From NCBI GenBank assembly GCA_039182715.1, contig JBCDBY010000052.1, positions 1 to 18,337 of the forward strand: 18,337 bases of DNA, read 5' to 3'. Positions within the stretch are counted from its first letter, which is position 1, and each line of letters opens with the position of its first letter. A model generated the notes under the pieces. That model saw only the letters and a list, made by a program, of their open reading frames with translations. It was not told where the DNA came from and ran no database searches. Positions 1 through 7,093 of this stretch are shown piece after piece. A program made the position numbers and the translations under genes. This DNA comes from JBCDBY01 sp039182715. Its GTDB lineage: Bacteria > Planctomycetota > PLA2.

Positions 1-44
1 ACGCCAAACGGCGCGCCGGTCTCTGATATCCTCCCCCGCTGCTC

Positions 45-1580
45 ATGAACCTGATCGAAGAGCTCTACGCGCTGCAGAAGGAACACGGCTTCCTTCGGGA
101 CCCCGACCTGCGCGCGCTTTCCAAGCGCGTTCGCGTGCCGCTCTACGAAATCGAAGGCGTCGCGAGCTTCTACCCGCACTTCCGCCGCACGCCGGCGCCG
201 CGTCACGTCGTGACCGGCTGCCGCGACCTCTCGTGCTGGATGAACGAGGGCAAGCTCACCCTCGCGAAACTGCGCAACCTCTGCAGCGGCAAGGAGGACG
301 TGGAGTTCCACGAGGTCTCCTGCCTCGGTCGCTGCGATGCCGCGCCCGCCTGCACGATCGACGACGTGCCGATCGCGGCCGGCGACGTGGCGCGCTATCT
401 CGAGGAGCCCGAGTCGCTCCCGAAGAACGAGCCCACTCGCACGCCGCGGCGCTGGCCGATCGACCCCTACCAGGATCAGGCGCACCGCTACGGCGTCCTG
501 CTCGAGTACCTCAAGACGCGCGACATCGACGGTCTGATCGAGAAGCTCAAGGGCTCCGGTCTCAGCGGCATGGGCGGCGCGGGTTTTCCGACCGGCGTGA
601 AGTGGGACTTCGTCCGCAAGGCGAAGGGCGGCAAGAAGTACGTCATCTGCAACGCGGACGAGAGCGAGCCCGGCACGTTCAAGGACCGCGTCATCAAGGA
701 GGAGGTCGGCCACCTCGTGCTGGAGGGCATGATGCTCGGCGCCCTCGCGGTGGGCGCGGACGAAGGCATCGTCTATATCCGCCACGAGTACGTGAAGGAG
801 GCGGAGGCGATTCGCCGCGGCATCCAGCGTGCGTATGCCGAGAACCTGCTGGGCGACAACGTGCTCGGTTCCGGCTGGCGCTTCGACCTGCGCGTCTTCA
901 TCTCGCCGGGCGGTTACATCCTGGGCGAGGAGACGGCGCTGCTCGAGGCGCTCGAGGGCAAGCGCGGCGAGCCGCGCAACAAGCCGCCCTATCCCGGTAC
1001 GCACGGACTGCACGGCTGTCCGACGCTGATCAACAACGTCGAGACGCTGGCCATGGTGCCGTACGTGCTGCGGACCGGCACGCAGGACTACAAGTTCTTC
1101 AGCATCTCGGGCGACGTCGAGGTTCCGGGCGTGCACTGCGCGCCGGCGGGCACGACGCTCAACCAGCTCATCGAGAAGTGCGGCGGCATGAAGGACGGCG
1201 TGGCGCTCAAGGCGTTCCTGCCCGGGGGCGCGAGCACGCGATTCCTCGGCGCGGAACACGCCGACATCGTGATGGACTGGCAGTCGCTCAAGGATGCCGG
1301 CTCCTCGCTCGGCTCGGGCGCGGTGGTGGTCATCGGCGAGGGGCGCAACATGCACCACGTGGCGCGCAACCTGACCGAGTTCTTCCGCAACGAGTCGTGC
1401 GGCAAGTGCGTGCCGTGCCGGATCGGCACCGAGAAGGCGGTCACGATGATCGACCGCAAGGAGATGGAGCGCATGCCCGATCTCCACGAGACGCTGCTCG
1501 AAACCTCGATCTGCGGACTCGGCCAGGCGGCGCTCAATCCGATCCTGAGCGCTCTCGAGCTGTTTCCGCACGGGAAGTGA
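45..1580 (+). CDS. NuoE-NuoF fusion: NAD-linked diaphorase (beta) subunit of formate dehydrogenase
   Basis: The 511-residue protein joins two complex I-type modules. Residues 1-120 are a NuoE-like thioredoxin-fold [2Fe-2S] domain with C59, C64, C93 and C97. Residues about 150-511 are NuoF-like: glycine-rich FMN/NADH region G172-G184, the NADESEPGTFKDR motif at 203-215, a second nucleotide motif around GEETALLEALEGKRGEP (294-310), and [4Fe-4S] ligands C452, C455, C458 and C490. This architecture moves electrons between NAD(H) and a partner iron-sulfur subunit, here most likely the formate dehydrogenase catalytic subunit at 4275-7070, as FdsG plus FdsB do in soluble NAD-dependent enzymes. The NuoE part is short because the usual N-terminal helices are reduced; an in-frame TGA at 24-26 limits extension upstream. 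No clear ribosome binding site precedes the ATG. The stop overlaps the next start (ATGA). A diaphorase serving the AOR enzyme, or both enzymes, is an alternative. Confidence 0.93.
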   Translation: MNLIEELYALQKEHGFLRDPDLRALSKRVRVPLYEIEGVASFYPHFRRTPAPRHVVTGCRDLSCWMNEGKLTLAKLRNLCSGKEDVEFHEVSCLGRCDAAPACTIDDVPIAAGDVARYLEEPESLPKNEPTRTPRRWPIDPYQDQAHRYGVLLEYLKTRDIDGLIEKLKGSGLSGMGGAGFPTGVKWDFVRKAKGGKKYVICNADESEPGTFKDRVIKEEVGHLVLEGMMLGALAVGADEGIVYIRHEYVKEAEAIRRGIQRAYAENLLGDNVLGSGWRFDLRVFISPGGYILGEETALLEALEGKRGEPRNKPPYPGTHGLHGCPTLINNVETLAMVPYVLRTGTQDYKFFSISGDVEVPGVHCAPAGTTLNQLIEKCGGMKDGVALKAFLPGGASTRFLGAEHADIVMDWQSLKDAGSSLGSGAVVVIGEGRNMHHVARNLTEFFRNESCGKCVPCRIGTEKAVTMIDRKEMERMPDLHETLLETSICGLGQAALNPILSALELFPHGK

Positions 1581-1843
1581 TGAGCATCCGCATGGAGCTC
1601 TTCGGGGTGGCGCGCCTGCGGGCCGGCGTCGCCGAGACGGAACTCGAGGCCGCGACGCTCGGCGAATTCATGCGGGAACTCACCGCGCGCTTCCCGCAGC
1701 TCGAGGGCGAGGTCGTGCGCGACGGGATGCCGGCCGACGGATACCTCGTGTCGCTGGACGGGCAGCTGTTCCTCGACGATCCGGAGGTGCCGCTGCGGGA
1801 TGGCGCGAAGCTGCTGCTGGTATCCGCGCAGGCGGGTGGATAG
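1580..1843 (+). CDS. MoaD/ThiS-family sulfur carrier protein
   Basis: This 87-residue beta-grasp protein ends in Gly-Gly (SAQAGG), the C-terminus that MoaD and ThiS need for adenylation and thiocarboxylate formation. The middle (LGEFMRELTARFPQLEG) and end (VPLRDGAKLLLVSAQAGG) match the MoaD pattern, including the DGA-LLL-P/S-GG ending. MoaD is the small subunit of molybdopterin synthase and supplies sulfur for the pyranopterin dithiolene. The ATG overlaps the upstream diaphorase stop by one base (ATGA), implying translational coupling. Nearby genes encode two pyranopterin enzymes, formate dehydrogenase and an AOR-family enzyme, so a dedicated cofactor role is plausible. No MoaE or other Moa genes are in the window. 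A ThiS-like role in another sulfur pathway cannot be excluded, but the setting favours molybdo/tungstopterin. Confidence 0.85.
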   Translation: MSIRMELFGVARLRAGVAETELEAATLGEFMRELTARFPQLEGEVVRDGMPADGYLVSLDGQLFLDDPEVPLRDGAKLLLVSAQAGG

Positions 1844-1850
1844 CAGGTCA

Positions 1851-1988
1851 CGTTGGACGTTCGACGTTGAACGTTCGACGTTTGCGGTGGGAAGGCGCCC
1901 GTGGCGTTCGACGACTTGATTCCACGCCGCCCACCCGCACAGGTCGACTTTCGGGGGCCAACGTCAAACGTCCAACGTCGAACGTCCT
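1851..1988. repeat. Inverted repeat made of ACGTT-type heptamers
   Basis: The left arm is a run of seven-base units beginning CGTT at 1851, 1858, 1865, 1872 and 1879. The right arm has units beginning ACGTC at 1961, 1968, 1975 and 1982. The arms are inverted: 1856-1869 (GACGTTCGACGTTG) is the exact reverse complement of 1973-1986. The roughly 75-90 bases between them have no repeat or gene that I can see. The element fills the junction between two convergent genes, and its right arm touches the stop codon at 1987-1989. It could form a long imperfect hairpin in RNA and act as a terminator or a REP-like dispersed element. That role is inferred. Confidence 0.8.
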
Positions 1989-2538
1989 ACCTGGGCTTCA
2001 CCATCCCCGCCAGCACCAGGCCGCCCACCGCAAACGTGATCACCCGATCCACTCCGGCCATCAGGAACCAGTCGTTCGGGAAGCGGAACCAGGCCCAGTC
2101 GGCGCCGTCTGCCTGCAGCGTGGCGACGAGGCCGATGCCGGTGACGAACAGCACGCGCGCGAGGTAGTCCTTCGTCGGAAGCCGCGTCAGCAGCGCCGCG
2201 AGCACGAGTGCGGTCAGGAAGAGGATGCCGAACCCCTTCGCGAACGTGATCGGATCCATCGGGTCCGTGCCCTCGACCTGCACGACCACCATCGCCAGCG
2301 GCCCCTTCTTGTGCATCTCGAGGAAGCGTTTCCCGGCGGATGACTCGAGGTCGCCGTCCTTCGGCGGCGACGGAACGACATACACGCCGCTTTCCGGCGC
2401 CGCCGCGCGCAGCGTCTCCTGGGCCGCCGCGTCGTTCTCGAACTGCTTCATCTCGACCAGGCCGAGCACGGTCCAGGAGACGAAGCCCCAGACGAACATG
2501 GCCACGGCGGCGATCAGGGATGCCAAAACGATTCGCAT
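1987..2538 (-). CDS. Four-helix membrane protein of unknown function
   Basis: I do not recognise this 183-residue protein. It has four predicted membrane segments: residues 3-27, 98-120, 130-148 and 171-181, the last one short. A polar loop of about 70 residues between the first two contains VYVVPSPPKDGD and probably faces the periplasm. The start is well supported: GGAGG (complement of 2546-2550) lies 7 nt upstream of the ATG, the best ribosome site in the window. The gene runs opposite to the redox genes on either side and separates the MoaD-like gene from the AOR gene. Its 5' end lies 36 nt from the AOR start, so their promoters must overlap or be compact. Its 3' end meets the heptamer inverted repeat. 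Nothing in the sequence links it to formate or aldehyde metabolism. Confidence 0.8.
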   Translation of the reverse strand: MRIVLASLIAAVAMFVWGFVSWTVLGLVEMKQFENDAAAQETLRAAAPESGVYVVPSPPKDGDLESSAGKRFLEMHKKGPLAMVVVQVEGTDPMDPITFAKGFGILFLTALVLAALLTRLPTKDYLARVLFVTGIGLVATLQADGADWAWFRFPNDWFLMAGVDRVITFAVGGLVLAGMVKPR

Positions 2539-2574
2539 GTCGATTCCTCCCGAAGCGGGGAGAATACAGAAATC

Positions 2575-4287
2575 GTGAGCTTCGGCTGGCACGGAAAGTA
2601 CCTCCGCCTCGACCTCGCGCAGGGCCGGGCCGAGGATGTCGCGTTGCCGGACGAGGTGCTGCGCGATTGGGTGGGCGGCGTCGGTCTCGGCACCTGGATC
2701 CTGCTGCGCGAAGGCGGCGCGGAGGCCGACCCGCTCGCGCCCGAGGCGCCGCTCGTGTTCAGCTTCAGCCCGCTCGTCGGCACGCCGCTCACGACCTCCG
2801 CCAAGTTCGCGGTGCTGGCGCGCTCGCCGCTGACCGGCCTGCTCAACGACGCGATCTCGTCGAGCCACTTCGCCATCGCCGGCAAGCGCACCGGCTACGA
2901 CGCGATCGTCGTCGTCGGTCGCGCCCCCGCGCTCAGCCGCGCGCTCGTCGAGGACGGCGCGTTGCGCATCGAGGCGTGTCCCGAGCTCGCGGGCGAGCCG
3001 GCCGCCGCGTGCGAGCGCGACGGCTACCGGACCGCCGCCATCGGCGCCGCCGGCGAGCACGGCGTGCGCTACGCGACGATGAGCAACGACGGGCGGCACG
3101 CCGGGCGCGGCGGCATCGGCGCGGTCATGGGTGCGAAGAACCTCAAGGCGCTTTCCGTGCGCGGCACGCGGCGCACCGAGGTGTTCGACGCGACGGGCGT
3201 CGTCGCGCTCGCGCGCTCGCTTTCCGAGAAGTCGTTCGGCCCCGCGACGGCGAAGTACCGCGAGCTCGGCACCATCGCGAACGTGCTCGTCTTCAACCGG
3301 CTCGACGCGCTGCCGACCCGCAACTTCCAGGAGGGCTCGTTCGAGGGCGCCCAGGAGCTGAGCGCCGAGGAGCTGCACGCGATGGACCGCGTGGGACGCG
3401 CGTCGTGCGCCTCGTGCACCATCGGCTGCGAGCACATCTTCAAATCGCCCAACCGGCAACGCGTGCGGCTCGAGTACGAGTCGCTCTTCGCGCTCGGGCC
3501 GCTGCTCGGGATCGAGGACCGCGGTTTCGTTCTCGAGGCGGCCGCGGAGTGTGACCGGCTCGGGCTCGACACCATCTCGCTGGGCGGCACGCTCGCCATG
3601 GCGATGGAGGCGGGCTACGGCTCGCTGCGCTTCGGCGAGAGCGCGCCGCTCCTCGCGATGATGGCGGACATCGCGCACCGCCGGGGCGAGGGGGACCTGC
3701 TGGCGGAAGGGTCGCAGCGCGCCGCCGCGGCGCTCGGCCGCGCCGAGCTCGCGATGACGGTCAAGGGCATGGAGATTCCCGGCTACGACCCGCGCACGCT
3801 GCAATCGATGGCGCTCGGCTTCGCCGTCGGCACGCGCGGCGCCGACCACAATCGCAGCGGCGCGTACGAACTCGACTTCTCGCCCGACGGGAACCGGCTC
3901 GACTTCGATCCCGCCGACGCCGAGAAGGTGGTCGGGATCGAGGACCGCACCGCGGCCATGGACGCCCTGATTCTCTGCAAGTTCCTGCGCGGCGTCTTCG
4001 ACGACTTCGCCCGGGAAGGGGCGGAGCTGTTGCGATTGGTGACAGGTGCCGACGTGGACCTCGACCGGACCGGCGCACGCGTCTGCGCGCTGCGCAAACT
4101 GTTCAACCAGCGCGCCGGCTGGGTGCCCGACATGGACACGCTGCCCGCCCGCATGCTCACAGGCTCGTTGTCGCCCGAAAAGCTGCGGGATATGATTGCA
4201 ACGTACTACCGCGCAAGAGGTTGGAGCGACGACGGTTTCGTCCCCGCCGACTTCGCGCCCACCGTGGAAGACGCATGCCCTCCGTAA
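2575..4287 (+). CDS. AOR-family tungsten/molybdenum aldehyde oxidoreductase
   Basis: The 570-residue protein has the full layout of aldehyde:ferredoxin oxidoreductases, which oxidise aldehydes to acids, or the reverse, at a bis-pyranopterin tungsten site. The N-terminal domain carries GVGLGTW (35-41), SPLVGTPL (65-72) and HAGRGGIGAVMGAKNLKA (175-192). The single [4Fe-4S] cluster has C278, C281, C285 and C468 (in DALILCKF). E302 in LEYESL and H425 in RGADHNRSGAYE fit the conserved Glu and His near the metal. ECDRLGLDTIS (325-335) is the second pterin-binding motif. The start is GTG at 2575; there is no obvious Shine-Dalgarno sequence. The last 13 nt overlap the formate dehydrogenase gene, suggesting coupled translation. 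Substrate is unknown. The nearby NuoE-NuoF protein suggests NAD coupling like the multi-subunit bacterial AOR of Aromatoleum, but the ferredoxin-like AorA subunit is not in the window. Confidence 0.93.
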   Translation: MSFGWHGKYLRLDLAQGRAEDVALPDEVLRDWVGGVGLGTWILLREGGAEADPLAPEAPLVFSFSPLVGTPLTTSAKFAVLARSPLTGLLNDAISSSHFAIAGKRTGYDAIVVVGRAPALSRALVEDGALRIEACPELAGEPAAACERDGYRTAAIGAAGEHGVRYATMSNDGRHAGRGGIGAVMGAKNLKALSVRGTRRTEVFDATGVVALARSLSEKSFGPATAKYRELGTIANVLVFNRLDALPTRNFQEGSFEGAQELSAEELHAMDRVGRASCASCTIGCEHIFKSPNRQRVRLEYESLFALGPLLGIEDRGFVLEAAAECDRLGLDTISLGGTLAMAMEAGYGSLRFGESAPLLAMMADIAHRRGEGDLLAEGSQRAAAALGRAELAMTVKGMEIPGYDPRTLQSMALGFAVGTRGADHNRSGAYELDFSPDGNRLDFDPADAEKVVGIEDRTAAMDALILCKFLRGVFDDFAREGAELLRLVTGADVDLDRTGARVCALRKLFNQRAGWVPDMDTLPARMLTGSLSPEKLRDMIATYYRARGWSDDGFVPADFAPTVEDACPP

Positions 4288-7070
4288 CGCTGACGATCGA
4301 CGGCCACGAAGTCACCGTGCCCGCCGGCACCACCATCTGGGATGCGGCGCGTCTCGCCGACATCGAGGTGCCGGTGCTCTGTCACGACCCCGGCCTCGAG
4401 CCGGTCGGCGTCTGCCGCATGTGCGCCGTCGAGGTCGAGGGCGCCCGCGTCATGGCCGCCTCCTGCGTGCGCGAAGCCGAGGCGGGCATGGTGGTCCACA
4501 CCCGGAGCGAGAAGGTCGAACGCTGCCGCTCGATGCTCACCGAGTTGCTGCTCAGCGAGCAGCGCGAGGAGGGCTCGCGCAAGACCGAGACGACGAACGA
4601 CGACAAGCTCTACGAGCTGCAGGACCGCTACGGCGTCGAGGTGGCGCTGCCGATGGGCAACAGCCGCCCGATGGACGACTCGTCGCCCGCGATCTCGGTG
4701 GACCACCAGGCGTGCATTCTCTGCGACCGCTGCATTCGCGCGTGCGACGACATCCAGGTCAACCACGTCATCGGACGCACCGGCAAGGGGTACGAGGCAC
4801 GCATCTCGTTCGATCTCGATAACCCGATGGGCGAGTCGACCTGCGTGACCTGCGGCGAGTGCGTGGCGGCGTGTCCGACCGGCGCGCTCATCAACAAGCC
4901 GCTCACCGCGCCGCTGCAGCCGCGCGAAGAGCTCAAGTCGGTCGATTCGGTCTGCCCCTACTGTGGCGTCGGCTGCGCGCTGACCTACCACGTGAACGAG
5001 GAAGAGAACGTGGTCGTCTACGCCGAGGGCCGCGACAGCCCCGGCAACCAGGCGCGTCTGTGCGTGAAGGGCCGCTACGGCTGGGACTACACCTCGCATC
5101 CGCACCGCCTCACCAAGCCGCTGATCCGCGTCGACTACCCGAAGCGGGGGCTCTCGCAGGCGGTGTCGGGCAAGAAGGGGCGCAAGCCGGGCGGCATCGT
5201 CAACTACGACAACGTCATGCCCGCCTTCCGCGAGGCGAGCTGGGAGGAGGCGCTCGAACTCGTCTCCTCCAGGCTCAAGGGCATCAAGGACGAGCACGGC
5301 CCCAACGCGCTGGCGGGGTTCGGCTCCGCCAAGTGCTCGAACGAGGAGGCGTACCTCTTCCAGAAGCTGATCCGCGCGGGCTTCGGCACCAACAACGTCG
5401 ACCACTGCACGCGGCTCTGCCACGCCAGCTCGGTCGCCGCGCTGCTCGAGGGCATCGGCTCGGGTGCGGTGACCACCACCTACGGCGACGTGCGCAACGC
5501 CGAAGTGGCGATCCTGACCGGATCGAACGCGACGGCGAACCACCCGGTGGCGGCGACCTTCTTCAAGGAGGCGGCGCGCAATGGGACCAAGCTGATCATC
5601 GTCGATCCGCGCTCGAACGGCATGGTCGAGCACTCGTGGCGTTTCTGCCAGATCCACAGCGGCTCCGACGTCGCTTTCTACAACGCGATGATGCACGTGA
5701 TCATCGAGGAGGGGCTGGTCGACGAGGAGTACGTCGCGAAGCAGACCAAGGGCTTCGAGACGGTGAAGGAGCAGGTTGCGAGCTACACGCCGGAGATGGC
5801 GAGCGCGATCTGCGGCGTCGACCCGGAGACGATCCGCGAGGTGGCGCGCGCCTACGGCTCCGCGCGCAGCGCGATCACGTTCTGGGGCATGGGCATGAGC
5901 CAGCACGTGCACGGCACCGACAACTGCCGCTGCCTGATCGCGCTCGCGCTCATGACCGGCAACATCGGCAAGTCGGGCGCCGGCCTGCACCCGCTGCGTG
6001 GTCAGAACAACGTGCAGGGCGCGTCGGACGCCGGTCTGATTCCGATGGTCTATCCCGACTACCAGCCGGTCGGCGACGACGCGGTGCGCGCCAAGTTCGA
6101 GGAGGCGTGGGGCGTCGAGCTCGACCCGGTTCCCGGCCTGACCGTCGTGGAGATCATGAAGGCGGCGCTCGACGGGGGCGTCAAGGGCATGTACATGCTC
6201 GGCGAGAACCCCTTCCTGAGCGACCCCAACACCAACAAGGTGCGCGACGCGCTCAGCGCGCTCGACTTCCTCGTCGTCCAGGACATCTTCCTGACGGAGA
6301 CGGCCGAGTTCGCCGACGTCGTGCTGCCCGCGACCTCCGCGCTTGAGAAGGACGGCACCTTCACCAACACCGACCGGCGCGTGCAGGTCGGCCGGCAGGC
6401 GCTGCAGCCGCCCGGCGAGGCGCGCCTCGACTGGCAGGTCATCTGCGACATCGGCACGCGGATGGGCTACGACATGCGCTACGAGAACGCGTCGGATGTC
6501 TTCGACGAGTACGTGGCGCTCACCGACGCCTACCAGACGCTCAACTACGAGAACCTCGGACAGTTCGGCAAGCTCTATCCGTGCCCCGATCCGGAGGAGT
6601 CCGACGGCACGGTCGTCATGTTCGGCGACGGGTTCCCGACCGAGGACGGCAAGGCGACCTTCGTGCCGGCGGAGCACACCGGCGCCGACGAGCTGCCGGA
6701 CGAGGAGTACCCGCTCATCCTCGTGACCGGGCGCGTGCTCGAGCACTGGCACACCGGCGTCATGACGCGGCGCAGCCATACGCTGCACGCCCGCGAGCCC
6801 GAGGCGTTCGTCGAGATGCATCCGGATGACGGCAAGAGCCTCGGGCTGCGCCACGACGAGATGGCGGCGGTCGCCTCCCGTCGCGGCGAGATCGTCCTGA
6901 AGGTGCGCATCAGCCGGAACGTGCAGCCGGGTTCGGTCTTCATCCCGTTCCACTTCCGTGAGGCGGGCGCCAACATGCTCACCACCGACAAGCTCGATCC
7001 CGACGGGAAGATCCCCGAGTTCAAGTTCTGCGCGGTGAAGGTGACCAAGGCGGAAGAAGAGCGCGTGTAA
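4275..7070 (+). CDS. NAD-dependent formate dehydrogenase catalytic (alpha) subunit, cysteine type
   Basis: The 931-residue protein oxidises formate to CO2, or the reverse, at a bis-MGD molybdenum or tungsten centre. It has an N-terminal [2Fe-2S] domain (C36, C47, C50, C64), two ferredoxin-type [4Fe-4S] clusters (C147/150/153/157 and C190/193/196/200) and a proximal [4Fe-4S] cluster (C227, C230, C234, C263). The catalytic pocket has C382-H383 in RLCHASSV and R575 in LRGQNN. The C-R spacing of 193 equals the U140-R333 spacing of E. coli FdhF. The C-terminus (about 715-925) is a molybdopterin-dinucleotide-binding domain (TGRVLEHWHTG, FIPFHF). The His-Cys cluster usually found after the [2Fe-2S] domain in NuoG and FdsA is missing; only ELQDRYG remains near 115-120. 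ATG at 4275 is chosen because MPSVTLTIDG begins the ferredoxin fold. It overlaps the AOR gene by 13 nt. The likely electron partner is the NuoE-NuoF fusion. Confidence 0.95.
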   Translation: MPSVTLTIDGHEVTVPAGTTIWDAARLADIEVPVLCHDPGLEPVGVCRMCAVEVEGARVMAASCVREAEAGMVVHTRSEKVERCRSMLTELLLSEQREEGSRKTETTNDDKLYELQDRYGVEVALPMGNSRPMDDSSPAISVDHQACILCDRCIRACDDIQVNHVIGRTGKGYEARISFDLDNPMGESTCVTCGECVAACPTGALINKPLTAPLQPREELKSVDSVCPYCGVGCALTYHVNEEENVVVYAEGRDSPGNQARLCVKGRYGWDYTSHPHRLTKPLIRVDYPKRGLSQAVSGKKGRKPGGIVNYDNVMPAFREASWEEALELVSSRLKGIKDEHGPNALAGFGSAKCSNEEAYLFQKLIRAGFGTNNVDHCTRLCHASSVAALLEGIGSGAVTTTYGDVRNAEVAILTGSNATANHPVAATFFKEAARNGTKLIIVDPRSNGMVEHSWRFCQIHSGSDVAFYNAMMHVIIEEGLVDEEYVAKQTKGFETVKEQVASYTPEMASAICGVDPETIREVARAYGSARSAITFWGMGMSQHVHGTDNCRCLIALALMTGNIGKSGAGLHPLRGQNNVQGASDAGLIPMVYPDYQPVGDDAVRAKFEEAWGVELDPVPGLTVVEIMKAALDGGVKGMYMLGENPFLSDPNTNKVRDALSALDFLVVQDIFLTETAEFADVVLPATSALEKDGTFTNTDRRVQVGRQALQPPGEARLDWQVICDIGTRMGYDMRYENASDVFDEYVALTDAYQTLNYENLGQFGKLYPCPDPEESDGTVVMFGDGFPTEDGKATFVPAEHTGADELPDEEYPLILVTGRVLEHWHTGVMTRRSHTLHAREPEAFVEMHPDDGKSLGLRHDEMAAVASRRGEIVLKVRISRNVQPGSVFIPFHFREAGANMLTTDKLDPDGKIPEFKFCAVKVTKAEEERV

Positions 7071-7076
7071 GCTGAG

Positions 7077-7093
7077 GCCCGGAGGATCCGGGC
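7077..7093 (+). promoter_or_regulatory. Hairpin holding the ribosome binding site
   Basis: GCCCGG (7077-7082) and CCGGGC (7088-7093) form a perfect six-base stem around the loop AGGAT. The GGAGG site (7081-7085) is half in the stem and half in the loop, and the stem ends directly before the ATG at 7094. It lies six bases after the fdh stop. It may reduce translation of the downstream gene or help end the upstream transcript. Function is inferred. Confidence 0.45.

Noticed and set aside
9..18. Palindrome CGGCGCGCCG near the window start as a terminator or operator
   Set aside because: Ten bases of alternating G and C occur often by chance in GC-rich DNA, and too little upstream sequence is visible.
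1851..1988. CRISPR array
   Set aside because: The units are only seven bases with no spacers of regular length, and no cas genes are present.
1867..2343. Plus-strand open frames across the heptamer repeat and the inverted membrane gene
   Set aside because: They run through repeats and antisense to a gene with a good ribosome site and four membrane helices, and show no domain.
5400..5440. Selenocysteine in the formate dehydrogenase
   Set aside because: The catalytic codon in RLCHASSV is TGC (cysteine), and no TGA interrupts this gene.
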